This document shows, one piece after another, positions 6,754 through 13,751 of a stretch of 23,936 nucleotides of DNA; position 1 is the stretch's first letter; the number at the start of each line of letters is the position of its first letter. Made by a program: the position numbers and the translations under genes. The notes under the pieces are model-generated. The model was not told the origin of the DNA, ran no database searches, and worked only from the letters and a program-made list of their open reading frames with translations. The DNA is from SFEL01 sp045603585 (GTDB taxonomy: Bacteria > Bacillota > Clostridia > Christensenellales > CAG-138): contig JAZUMK010000053.1 in NCBI GenBank assembly GCA_045603585.1, positions 1 through 23,936 of the forward strand, in the 5' to 3' direction.

Positions 6754-6869
6754 CCAGAAAGCGCAGAAAAAACTCGGCTTTTTGTCTGTTTTTCATACAA
6801 AGTTTGCCCCGCCGCCATCTTTTTTGTTTGGCAACCGCAAAATTATTCTGTATATATTCTATAATTCTA

Positions 6870-6898
6870 TTGCATTCATGCAGGAAGTATGGTATAAA
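6870..6898 (+). promoter_or_regulatory. Promoter of hom-lysC
   Basis: TTGCAT, 17 bases, then TATAAA, the latter preceded by TGG (extended -10). The leader would be about 60 bases with GAGGAGG close to the hom ATG. No leader peptide or threonine attenuator is visible. Confidence 0.6.
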
Positions 6899-6965
6899 AA
6901 TACTTAATTGTTTTTGTTTTAAATACATCTGTCCCCAAAATAAAGACACGAGGAGGATTTAATCC

Positions 6966-8111
6966 ATGAAGGCAGCTATACTGGGCTACGGCTTCGTAGG
7001 AAGCGGCGCATATGAGATCACACGGGACTTTCCCACCGGCATAGAAGTTAAAAGGGTGCTGACCCGAACTCCCCGCCCCGAGCTGCCCTTTGTCACTCAG
7101 GATTTCAGCGATATTCTCAACGACCCCGAGATAGAGATCGTTGCGGAGGCCATGGGCGGCCTGCATCCCGCCTATGAATACGTCACCGCCGCAATGAAGG
7201 CGGGCAAGCACGTTGTTTCCGCCAACAAGCAGCTTATCTGCCATTATTACGAGGAGCTTTTTGCTCTGGCAAAGCAAAACGGCGTTCAGCTTCGCTTCAC
7301 CCCCTCCGCAGGCGGCGGCATACCCTGGCTGTGCAATCTGCTGAGAGTCAAGCGCTGCGATGAGGTAAGCGAGCTTTCCGGCATACTCAACGGCACCACC
7401 AACTACATACTCCACTGCATGACCCACGAAGGCCTGCCCTTTGACGAGGTGCTTGCAGACGCTCAGCGCAAGGGCTACGCCGAGGCAGACCCCAGCGCAG
7501 ATATCGACGGCACAGACGCCCTGCGCAAATGCGCCATCTCCGCAAGCCTTGCATTCGATACCATTGTTGAGGAGGATTCCCTCCAGTCCTTCGGTATCCG
7601 CTATATCACCAAGGCAGACGTGGACAACTTCCGCGCCCTCGGCAAGGTATGCAAGCTGTTGGTAAAGGCCAAAAAGTACGACGACGGCCGCATTGCCGCC
7701 TTCGTTGAGCCCACCCTGCTCAGCCCCGATGCCCCCGAAAGCGCAGTGCCCCTCAACGGCAACATGACCACCCTGGTGGGCAAATGGATAGGCCGCCTTT
7801 CCCTTATGGGGCAGGGCGCAGGCAAGTACCCTACAGGCAGCTCCCTTGTACAAGATATGATAGATATCGCCGAGCATTCCGCCCCCATCAATGCAGGCGG
7901 CGGAACAGTGCGTGCAGATAACTCCGCAGAGGTGCATCCCTACTATATCCGCGCCCAGTTTAACTTCCGCGATATAAAGAACCAGATGCACGTGGAAGTA
8001 AACGGCCAGTACTGCATCACGGAGCCCATGTCGGTCGCAGATGCTCACAGGCTGGCAGAGCACATCCGCAAGACAGACCCCGCCGCATTCTTCGCGGGAA
8101 TTGCGGACTGA
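6966..8111 (+). CDS. hom: Homoserine dehydrogenase
   Basis: Hom reduces aspartate semialdehyde to homoserine with NAD(P)H, leading to threonine and methionine. The 381-residue protein has a Rossmann motif GYGFVG (7-12), the ANK lysine K88, the signature NGTTNYIL (142-149) and GYAEADPSADIDGTDALRK. In the latter, E173, D184 and K188 match the spacing of the catalytic residues of the yeast enzyme. It ends near residue 380, without the C-terminal ACT domain of many bacterial Hom proteins, so threonine feedback through that domain is not expected. The ATG follows GAGGAGG. lysC starts 35 bases downstream, so the two are co-transcribed. Confidence 0.95.
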   Translation: MKAAILGYGFVGSGAYEITRDFPTGIEVKRVLTRTPRPELPFVTQDFSDILNDPEIEIVAEAMGGLHPAYEYVTAAMKAGKHVVSANKQLICHYYEELFALAKQNGVQLRFTPSAGGGIPWLCNLLRVKRCDEVSELSGILNGTTNYILHCMTHEGLPFDEVLADAQRKGYAEADPSADIDGTDALRKCAISASLAFDTIVEEDSLQSFGIRYITKADVDNFRALGKVCKLLVKAKKYDDGRIAAFVEPTLLSPDAPESAVPLNGNMTTLVGKWIGRLSLMGQGAGKYPTGSSLVQDMIDIAEHSAPINAGGGTVRADNSAEVHPYYIRAQFNFRDIKNQMHVEVNGQYCITEPMSVADAHRLAEHIRKTDPAAFFAGIAD

Positions 8112-8146
8112 TATAATAACGAAAGAATTTTTAGGAGATATATTTA

Positions 8147-9472
8147 ATGTTGAAGGTATGTAAATTCGGCGGCTCCTCCCTTGCAAGCGGAGAGCAGTTC
8201 GCAAAGGTAAAGGACATAGTAATGTCCGACAGTTCCCGCAGCGTAATAGTGGTATCCGCTCCCGGCCGCCGCTTCTCCGGGGACAGCAAGGTGACCGACC
8301 TGTTGTATCTGTGCCATGCACATATACAGTACGGCGTAAGCTACGACAACATCTTCGCCATGATAGAGGAGCGCTACAACGAAATCAAGCAGACCTGCGG
8401 CCTCACCCTTGACCTTGAGGCGGAGTTTGCAGAGATCCGCTCCCATATGGGCAAGCGCATGAGCACAGACTATCTTGCTTCCCGTGGCGAATATCTCAAC
8501 GCAAAGCTGATGGCGGAATATCTGGGCTATGCCTTCGGCGATGCAAAGGACTGGCTGTTCTTCGGCTATGACGGCAAGATCGACCTGGACAAGACCTATG
8601 AAGCTGTTCGCGAGCTTATCCGCAGGCATCCCCGCATAGTTCTCCCCGGCTTCTACGGCTCCATGCCTGACGGCAGCATCCGCACCCTTTCCCGGGGCGG
8701 CTCCGACATTACCGGCGCTCTTGCCGCCGCAGCAATAGATGCCATCGCCTACGAAAACTGGACGGATGTTTCCGGCATACTTATGGCAGACCCCCGCATT
8801 GTGGACAAGCCCAAGTCCATCGAGCGCATCACCTATGCGGAGCTTCGTGAGCTTTCCTACATGGGCGCAGAGGTGCTTCACGAGGAAGCGGTATTCCCCG
8901 TACGCATGAAGGACGTTCCCCTCTATATCAAAAACACCCACGACCCCTCCGCCACCGGCACCCTCATCCGGGAATCCTTCGACGAAGAGGTTGACGATGA
9001 ACACAGCGCAACCCACTTTATCACCGGTATTTCCGGTCGCAAGCACTACACCGTAGTATCCATGGGCAAGATAGGCATGTCCGGCGAGCCGGGCTTCCTG
9101 CGCAAGGCGCTGGAAGTTACTGAAAAATTCGGCGTAACTGTTGAGCATGTGCCCACCGGTATAGACAGCCTTACCCTTGTAATGCCCACCGGCAAGGTGG
9201 AGCGCTGCCTGCCGGAGCTTGTTGCAGAGCTTAAGGCGGTATGTCAGCCCGATACCATCAAGGTTACCGGCGATATAAGCCTTATCGCGGTAGTTGGCCG
9301 CAAGATGGCATTCCGCCTCGGCATATCCGGCCGCCTGTTTGCAAACCTTGGCGCAAACGATATAAACATCCGCCTTATCGAGCAGGGCGCAGATGAGATA
9401 ATCATCATCGTGGGCGTTATGGATTCCGATTTTGAAAAAGCGATACAGGTGCTCTACCATAGTTTCACTTAA
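8147..9472 (+). CDS. lysC: Aspartate kinase
   Basis: Aspartate kinase phosphorylates aspartate, the committed step to lysine, threonine and methionine. The 441-residue monofunctional enzyme shows KFGGSS (6-11), SRGEYLNAK (112-120) and SRGGSDITG (182-190) of the amino-acid kinase fold, then a C-terminal regulatory half (about 290-441) consistent with two ACT domains, implying feedback control. AGGAGA precedes the ATG. It forms a unit with hom. The stop codon abuts the first copy of the structured repeat element, beyond which asd begins. Confidence 0.95.
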   Translation: MLKVCKFGGSSLASGEQFAKVKDIVMSDSSRSVIVVSAPGRRFSGDSKVTDLLYLCHAHIQYGVSYDNIFAMIEERYNEIKQTCGLTLDLEAEFAEIRSHMGKRMSTDYLASRGEYLNAKLMAEYLGYAFGDAKDWLFFGYDGKIDLDKTYEAVRELIRRHPRIVLPGFYGSMPDGSIRTLSRGGSDITGALAAAAIDAIAYENWTDVSGILMADPRIVDKPKSIERITYAELRELSYMGAEVLHEEAVFPVRMKDVPLYIKNTHDPSATGTLIRESFDEEVDDEHSATHFITGISGRKHYTVVSMGKIGMSGEPGFLRKALEVTEKFGVTVEHVPTGIDSLTLVMPTGKVERCLPELVAELKAVCQPDTIKVTGDISLIAVVGRKMAFRLGISGRLFANLGANDINIRLIEQGADEIIIIVGVMDSDFEKAIQVLYHSFT

Positions 9473-9473
9473 A

Positions 9474-9793
9474 CGCTTCGCTTTCGCACAAAACCTTTTG
9501 GGTTTTGTGCGAGTGGCGCACAAGTGCACGGCACGTGTGCGATTATAATCCCTACGGGGGTTTTACATGATTTGCCTATGGCGGCTGCGGCCGCCACCGG
9601 GCGGCAAATCATGCAAGGAATGGATCCCTCCTGGATCCTTCAGCATTTGCCGTACATGCCGCCAAATGCTGATCAAAAGCCTTGCGTTGGAACAGATGCA
9701 ACGCTTATGCAAAAATCATATTGACCTTTCGCTTTTCTTTTTCTTTTGCTTCTTTTCTCTTTTCTTTTCTCGTGAAAAGAAAAAGAAAAGAAG
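9474..9793 (+). repeat. Structured intergenic element, copy 1 (lysC-asd gap)
   Basis: The 347-base gap between lysC and asd is filled by an element that recurs at 12131-12441. It begins CGCTTCGCTTTCGC just after the lysC stop and ends 11 bases before the asd ribosome binding site. Helices seen: P1 9485-9495/9501-9511 (11 bp); P2 9517-9527/9531-9541 (10 bp around one A-G mismatch); P3 9547-9552/9557-9562; P4 9566-9576/9603-9613 (11 bp) enclosing 9579-9585/9590-9596; P5 9622-9627/9633-9638 with loop CTCCT; P6 9641-9649/9663-9671; P7 9684-9689/9699-9704; and a terminal pyrimidine/purine hairpin. Comparison with copy 2 shows compensatory changes in P1, P2, P5 and P6. It may be a cis-regulatory RNA or a small dispersed repeat; I match it to no known class. 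Confidence 0.85.
9732..9793 (+). other. Potential triple-helix tract, copy 1
   Basis: Tract Y1 (9732-9747, pattern C-T4-C-T5-C-T4) precedes a 20-bp hairpin of Y2 (9749-9769, one bulged C at 9759) and R (9774-9793, pattern G-A4-G-A5-G-A4-G). Y1 matches R in parallel for 16 consecutive bases, as Hoogsteen U-A/C-G pairing in a pyrimidine-motif triplex needs. This copy is also mirror symmetric, so ordinary antiparallel Y1-R pairing is possible too; copy 2 is the discriminating case. Confidence 0.6.
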
Positions 9794-9819
9794 ATAATAA
9801 CCTTAAAGGAGATATACAC

Positions 9820-10812
9820 ATGAAAGTAGCAATACTGGGCGCAACCGGCGCAGTTGGTCAGCAGATGATAAAGGTGCTTGGGGAGCGCAATTTCCCCATT
9901 ACCGAGCTTCGCCTCCTTGCAAGCGGCAGGAGCGCAGGCAATTATATGGATACCCCCTTTGGCAAGGTTCAGATACAGGAAGCCTGCGAAAGCGCATTTG
10001 AAGGGCTGGACATAGTCCTTGGCGCAGCAGAAAACGACATCGCCGTAAAGTTTGCCCCTGCCATCAAGGCAGCAGGCGCGGTGTTTGTGGATAACTCCAG
10101 CGCATTCCGCATGGACCCCGAAGTTCCCCTCGTAATTCCCGAGATCAACGCCGCCGATGCCCTCAGCCACAAGGGCGTGATAAGCAACCCCAACTGCTCC
10201 ACCATAATCACTCTGGTGGCGGTAAACGCAATAAACAGTCTGTCTCCCATCAAGGCAATGGTAGCCTCCACCTATCAGGCGGTAAGCGGCGCAGGCGCCG
10301 GCGGCCCCATTGAGCTGGAAGCCCAGATAAACGCCATCGCCAAGGGCGAGCCTGTGGAATGCAAGGTATTCAAGCATCAGATAGCTTACAATCTCATTCC
10401 CGAAATAGGCGGCGCAAACGCCGAGGGCTATACCTCCGAAGAGATGAAGATGCAGAACGAAGGCCGCAAGATAATGCACCTGCCTGAGCTGAACGTAACC
10501 TGCACCTGCGTTCGCGTGCCGGTCATCCGCTCCCATTCCATCTCCGCCACCGTTATAACCGAGCGTGAGCTGTCCGTTGAGGAAGTACGCGAGGCCATCG
10601 CCGCCGCTCCCGGCTGCAAACTGGTGGACGACATGGCAAACCACCTGTATCCCATGCCCCTTGATACCAGCGATCAGGATATCGTATTCGTGGGCCGCAT
10701 CAGAAAGGACCTTGCCATACCCGGCGCGCTGGCCCTGTGGTGCTCCGGCGATCAGGTTCGCAAGGGCGCAGCCACCAACGCGGTGCAGATCGCAGAACTG
10801 CTGATAAAGTAA
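9820..10812 (+). CDS. asd: Aspartate-semialdehyde dehydrogenase
   Basis: Asd reduces aspartyl phosphate (from LysC) to aspartate semialdehyde, the substrate of Hom. The 330-residue protein has GATGAVG (7-13) for NADP, SNPNCSTI with catalytic C126, the QAVSGAGAGG segment (153-162), and RVPVIRSHS with R232 and H239 as substrate and acid-base residues. The start is set by AAAGGAG nine bases upstream; the frame remains open further upstream through the repeat element, but that part is not protein-like. It is separated from lysC by the structured element rather than by a short operon gap. A terminator follows. Confidence 0.95.
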   Translation: MKVAILGATGAVGQQMIKVLGERNFPITELRLLASGRSAGNYMDTPFGKVQIQEACESAFEGLDIVLGAAENDIAVKFAPAIKAAGAVFVDNSSAFRMDPEVPLVIPEINAADALSHKGVISNPNCSTIITLVAVNAINSLSPIKAMVASTYQAVSGAGAGGPIELEAQINAIAKGEPVECKVFKHQIAYNLIPEIGGANAEGYTSEEMKMQNEGRKIMHLPELNVTCTCVRVPVIRSHSISATVITERELSVEEVREAIAAAPGCKLVDDMANHLYPMPLDTSDQDIVFVGRIRKDLAIPGALALWCSGDQVRKGAATNAVQIAELLIK

Positions 10813-10848
10813 TATCCGTAACTGTTAATATACTCCTCTCTTTTGCAG

Positions 10849-10880
10849 AAGGCCGTGCACTTGCGCGGCTTTTTGTTTTT
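10849..10880 (+). terminator. asd terminator
   Basis: GCCGTGC pairs with GCGCGGC (7 bp, one G-U) over an ACTT loop, flanked by AA/TT, then TTTTTGTTTTT. It is a typical intrinsic terminator ending the hom-lysC-asd block. Confidence 0.85.
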
Positions 10881-10921
10881 GATGGAGCAAGTATGCATTT
10901 CGCCGTACTCAGCGCACTGTT

Positions 10922-10940
10922 GTCCGTATTTTGCGGACAG
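10922..10940 (+). promoter_or_regulatory. Inverted repeat TGTCCG-N7-CGGACA upstream of the tdh promoter
   Basis: A perfect 6-bp inverted repeat ends 20 bases before the -35 of tdh. A related TGTCC/GGACA pair lies downstream of the -10 (10997-11017). The paired arrangement suggests sites for a dimeric regulator. Confidence 0.45.
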
Positions 10941-10960
10941 ATATTTTCAAATTTATGTAT

Positions 10961-10988
10961 TTACAACAGCAATTTTTGTTGTATACTA
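10961..10988 (+). promoter_or_regulatory. Candidate tdh promoter with internal inverted repeat
   Basis: TTTACA (10961-10966) and TATACT (10983-10988) are spaced 16 bases apart. A 7-bp inverted repeat, TACAACA (10963-10969) and TGTTGTA (10978-10984), spans the spacer and overlaps both hexamers, a classic operator position. Confidence 0.5.
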
Positions 10989-10996
10989 TAAGTAGA

Positions 10997-11017
10997 TGTC
11001 CGCAGAACAGGGACATT
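10997..11017 (+). promoter_or_regulatory. Inverted repeat ATGTCC-N9-GGACAT downstream of the tdh promoter
   Basis: A perfect 6-bp inverted repeat starts nine bases after the -10, so it lies at the start of the transcript. It shares the TGTCC half-site with the repeat at 10922-10940. Confidence 0.45.
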
Positions 11018-11080
11018 GCAATTCGACATTATTTATCACCCTTTGCAAAAATAAATTTTATAAGAATCGGAGGAATAGCT

Positions 11081-12130
11081 ATGCAGCAGGAGCAGCAGAT
11101 GATGGACGCATTGGTAAAAGCCGAAGCCGGTCCCGGGCTTACCCTCATGAAGATGCCCAAGCCTGAGCCGGGCGTGGGCGAGGTGCGCATCAGGATACAC
11201 AAAACCGCCATATGCGGCACCGATCTTCACATTTACAACTGGGATCCCTGGAGCCAGGAAAACATCAAAACTCCCATGATAATCGGCCATGAATATGTGG
11301 GCGAGATAGAGGCGCTGGGCGAGGGCGTTGCCGCCTACGAAATCGGCCAGATAGTATCTGGCGAAGGCCATATCGTATGCGGCCACTGCCGCAACTGCCG
11401 TGCAGGCAACGGCCAGTTCTGCCGCCATACCAGCGGCGTAGGCGTAAACCGAAACGGCGCATTTGCGGAATATCTGGTTATTCCCGCCAGCAACGTGGTT
11501 CCCATTCCCGCAGGCATAGATGAAGACGTGGTCTCCTTCTTTGACGCTCTGGGCAACGCCACCCATACCGCCCTCATGTTCGACGTTATCGGCGAAGACG
11601 TGCTTATCACCGGCGCAGGCCCCATCGGCATGATGGCCACCGCAATCTGCCGCCGCAACGGCGCACGCAGCGTAGTTGTTACCGACGTAAACGATTACCG
11701 CCTTGAAATGGCAAAGCGCATGGGAGCAACCGCCGTGGTAAACGTATCCCGGGAAAGGCTGGAGGATATATACGCCAGGCAGAACATGGTGGAAGGCTTT
11801 GACGTGGGCCTTGAAATGAGCGGCAATTTTACCGCCCTGGATACCATGATAAACAACATGCGAAACGGCGGAAAGATCGCCCTTCTGGGCATACACCCCA
11901 GCGATGTCAAAATCAACCTGAACAAGGTCATCTGGAACAGCATTACCCTCCAGGGCGTATACGGCCGCAAGATGTACGAAACCTGGTACAAGATGATAAC
12001 TATGGTTGAAGGCGGTCTGGATATGCATCCCATGATCACCCACCGCTTCAACTACCGTGACTTTGACAAGGGCTTCGCCGCCATGAACAGCGGCAAGTCG
12101 GGCAAGGTAATTCTGGACTGGACCAACTAA
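11081..12130 (+). CDS. tdh: L-threonine 3-dehydrogenase
   Basis: Tdh oxidises threonine with NAD to 2-amino-3-ketobutyrate, which Kbl cleaves with CoA to glycine and acetyl-CoA. The 349-residue zinc alcohol-dehydrogenase-type protein has ICGTDLHIYNWD with catalytic zinc C45, GHE (69-71), the structural zinc set C100, C103, C106, C114, and a Rossmann GAGPIG (178-183). CGTDLHIYNWD is typical of Tdh as opposed to other sugar or alcohol dehydrogenases. The ATG follows CGGAGGA; a longer reading upstream is not supported. It pairs with kbl, from which the second structured element separates it. Its promoter region carries three inverted repeats. Confidence 0.93.
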   Translation: MQQEQQMMDALVKAEAGPGLTLMKMPKPEPGVGEVRIRIHKTAICGTDLHIYNWDPWSQENIKTPMIIGHEYVGEIEALGEGVAAYEIGQIVSGEGHIVCGHCRNCRAGNGQFCRHTSGVGVNRNGAFAEYLVIPASNVVPIPAGIDEDVVSFFDALGNATHTALMFDVIGEDVLITGAGPIGMMATAICRRNGARSVVVTDVNDYRLEMAKRMGATAVVNVSRERLEDIYARQNMVEGFDVGLEMSGNFTALDTMINNMRNGGKIALLGIHPSDVKINLNKVIWNSITLQGVYGRKMYETWYKMITMVEGGLDMHPMITHRFNYRDFDKGFAAMNSGKSGKVILDWTN

Positions 12131-12441
12131 CGCTTCGCTTTCGCGAAAAATCTTATTGATTTTCCGCGAGGAGCGCGCAAGTGCACAGCACGTGCGCGAT
12201 TATAATCCCTTGCGGGGGCTTTTACATGATTTGCCTATGGCGACTGCGGCCGCCACCGGGCGGCAAATCATGACAGGTATCTATCCCTCCGGGATAGTTC
12301 CGCATTTGCCGCACATGTCGCCAAATGCGGTTTTAAAGCCTGAACAGCTTGAGCATAATTCTATTTTCCTTTCGCTTTTCTTTCTCTTTTTGCTTCTTTT
12401 TCTGCTTTCTTTTCGCGTCCGAAAAGAAAGAGAAAAAGAAG
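12131..12441 (+). repeat. Structured intergenic element, copy 2 (tdh-kbl gap)
   Basis: This is the second copy of the element at 9474-9793, in the same orientation, starting directly after the tdh stop and ending shortly before the kbl ribosome binding site. Helices: P1 12142-12152/12158-12168 (one A-C mismatch); P2 12174-12184/12188-12198; P4 12225-12235/12262-12272; P5 12281-12287/12291-12297; P6 12300-12308/12322-12330; and the terminal pyrimidine/purine hairpin. P4 and its surroundings are almost identical to copy 1. Pairs change in step elsewhere: A-T to G-C and C-G to T-A in P1, A-T to G-C in P2, A-T to C-G in P6. P7 of copy 1 is not preserved. Confidence 0.85.
12375..12441 (+). other. 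Potential triple-helix tract, copy 2
   Basis: Y1 (12375-12391, C-T4-C-T3-C-T-C-T5) precedes a 22-bp hairpin of Y2 (12393-12415, one bulged G at 12404) and its partner arm (12420-12441), whose purine tract R begins at 12421 (G-A4-G-A3-G-A-G-A5-G). Y1 matches R in parallel at 17 consecutive positions. The tract is not mirror symmetric, so Y1 cannot pair well with R antiparallel, and only the parallel relation is kept. Compared with copy 1, an A-T pair and its T in Y1 have become a G-C pair and C, and both Y1 and the hairpin have gained one T (A) together. Confidence 0.65.
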
Positions 12442-12465
12442 AGAATCTATCTAAAGGAGCATACC

Positions 12466-13653
12466 ATGAAAACCGCACTCAATTACTTCAAAGAAACTCT
12501 GGCCTCCATACAGGAAGCAGGCACATACAAGAACGAGCGCATAATCACCACCCCCCAGAAGGCACGCATAGACACCACCAAGGCTGACAACGTGCTGAAC
12601 ATGTGCGCCAACAACTACCTTGGCCTTTCCAACAATCCTGACCTTATCCAGGCTGCCAAGGCCAGCTATGACAAATGGGGCTTTGGCCTGTCCTCCGTAC
12701 GCTTCATCTGCGGCACTCAGGGTCTCCACAAGGAACTGGAGCAGAAGATCTCCACCTTCCTCAAGATGGACGACACCATACTTTACTCCTCCTGCTTTGA
12801 CGCAAACGGCGGCCTCTTTGAAACCCTCCTTGGCCCCGAAGATGCGGTTATCTCCGACGAGCTGAACCACGCCTCCATCATCGACGGCGTACGCCTCTGC
12901 AAGGCAAAGCGCTATCGCTACAAGAACAACAACATGGAAGACCTCCGCGCCCAGCTGGAGGATGCAAAGGCAAATGGCTGCAGGATAAAGCTCATCGCCA
13001 CCGACGGCGTATTCTCCATGGACGGCTACATTGCAAACCTCAAGGGCATATGCGACCTTGCGGATGAATACGACGCACTGGTAATGGTGGACGACAGCCA
13101 CGCTGTGGGCTTCATGGGCGAGCACGGCCGCGGCACCGCTGAATACTGCGGCGTGGAAGGCCGCGTGGATATCATCACCGGCACTCTGGGCAAGGCGCTG
13201 GGCGGAGCTTCCGGCGGCTACACCTCTGCCCGTCAGGAAATCGTTGACCTGCTGCGCCAGCGTTCCCGCCCCTATCTGTTCTCCAATACCGTGGCTCCCG
13301 CAATCTGCGCCGCTGCCTGTAAGACCTTCGATATGCTCTCAGAATCCACCGCCCTCCGTGATAAGGTACACGAAAACGCCAGCTATTTCCGCGCAGAGAT
13401 GGAAAAATGCGGCTTTGACCTGCTGCCCGGCGAACACCCCATCGTGCCCGTAATGCTGTACGATGCAAAGATCGCAAACGAGTTTGCCTCCCGCATGCTT
13501 GATAAGGGCGTATATGTGGTTGGCTTCTGCTATCCCGTAGTGCCCAAGGGCAAAGACCGCATCCGCACCCAGATCTCCGCAGGCCACACAAAGGAAGACC
13601 TGGACTTCGCCGTAAAGTGCTTTAAGGAAGTAAAGGCAGAAATGGGACTGTAA
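12466..13653 (+). CDS. kbl: Glycine C-acetyltransferase (2-amino-3-ketobutyrate CoA ligase)
   Basis: Kbl, a PLP enzyme of the alpha-oxoamine synthase family, converts the Tdh product and CoA to glycine and acetyl-CoA. The 395-residue protein has the NNYLGLSNNP start (49-58), SDELNHASIIDG (130-141), MVDDSHAVGF (207-216; D210 and H212 contact PLP) and the PLP lysine K243 in GTLGKALGGASGG. Length and motifs fit Kbl rather than BioF or HemA, and the tdh neighbour settles it. AAAGGAG precedes the ATG. A longer upstream reading runs through the structured element and is not real coding. An intrinsic terminator follows. Confidence 0.95.
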   Translation: MKTALNYFKETLASIQEAGTYKNERIITTPQKARIDTTKADNVLNMCANNYLGLSNNPDLIQAAKASYDKWGFGLSSVRFICGTQGLHKELEQKISTFLKMDDTILYSSCFDANGGLFETLLGPEDAVISDELNHASIIDGVRLCKAKRYRYKNNNMEDLRAQLEDAKANGCRIKLIATDGVFSMDGYIANLKGICDLADEYDALVMVDDSHAVGFMGEHGRGTAEYCGVEGRVDIITGTLGKALGGASGGYTSARQEIVDLLRQRSRPYLFSNTVAPAICAAACKTFDMLSESTALRDKVHENASYFRAEMEKCGFDLLPGEHPIVPVMLYDAKIANEFASRMLDKGVYVVGFCYPVVPKGKDRIRTQISAGHTKEDLDFAVKCFKEVKAEMGL

Positions 13654-13682
13654 TACAAAAAAACAGTATAGGAAAAGAAAAA

Positions 13683-13711
13683 ACGCCGTCGCACTTACTA
13701 TGCGGCGGCGT
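13683..13711. terminator. Bidirectional terminator after kbl
   Basis: An 11-bp stem, ACGCCGTCGCA with TGCGGCGGCGT (one G-U), has a 7-base loop. A TGTGTTTTG tail follows on plus and TTTTTTC on minus, so it also ends the convergent lipoprotein gene. Confidence 0.85.
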
Positions 13712-13751
13712 TGTGTTTTGTTAACCAATATCACCCGGCAAAATCAGCAGC

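Noticed and set aside
9544..9549. TATAAT in both element copies (9544-9549 and the equivalent GATTATAATCCC in copy 2) as an internal promoter
   Set aside because: No -35-like hexamer lies 16-18 bases upstream in either copy; the sequence overlaps helix P3 and its conservation is better explained by structure.
9524..9724. Short open frame in element copy 1 whose translation resembles the same region of copy 2 (LHDLPMA, GRQIM)
   Set aside because: The similarity follows from DNA-level conservation of helices P4-P6. Changes between copies keep base pairs rather than amino acids, flanks diverge, and no ribosome binding site is seen.
9805..9822. AAAGGAGATATACACATG ahead of asd, resembling the RBS of T7-based expression vectors
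   Set aside because: It is followed by a native asd gene in a consistent chromosomal context, and no other vector sequence is present; a strong native RBS explains it.
12281..12478. Minus-strand frame in element copy 2 with a C-x2-C ... C-x2-C pattern, like a zinc ribbon
   Set aside because: The frame is not kept in copy 1, where stops interrupt it, so it is not a conserved protein.
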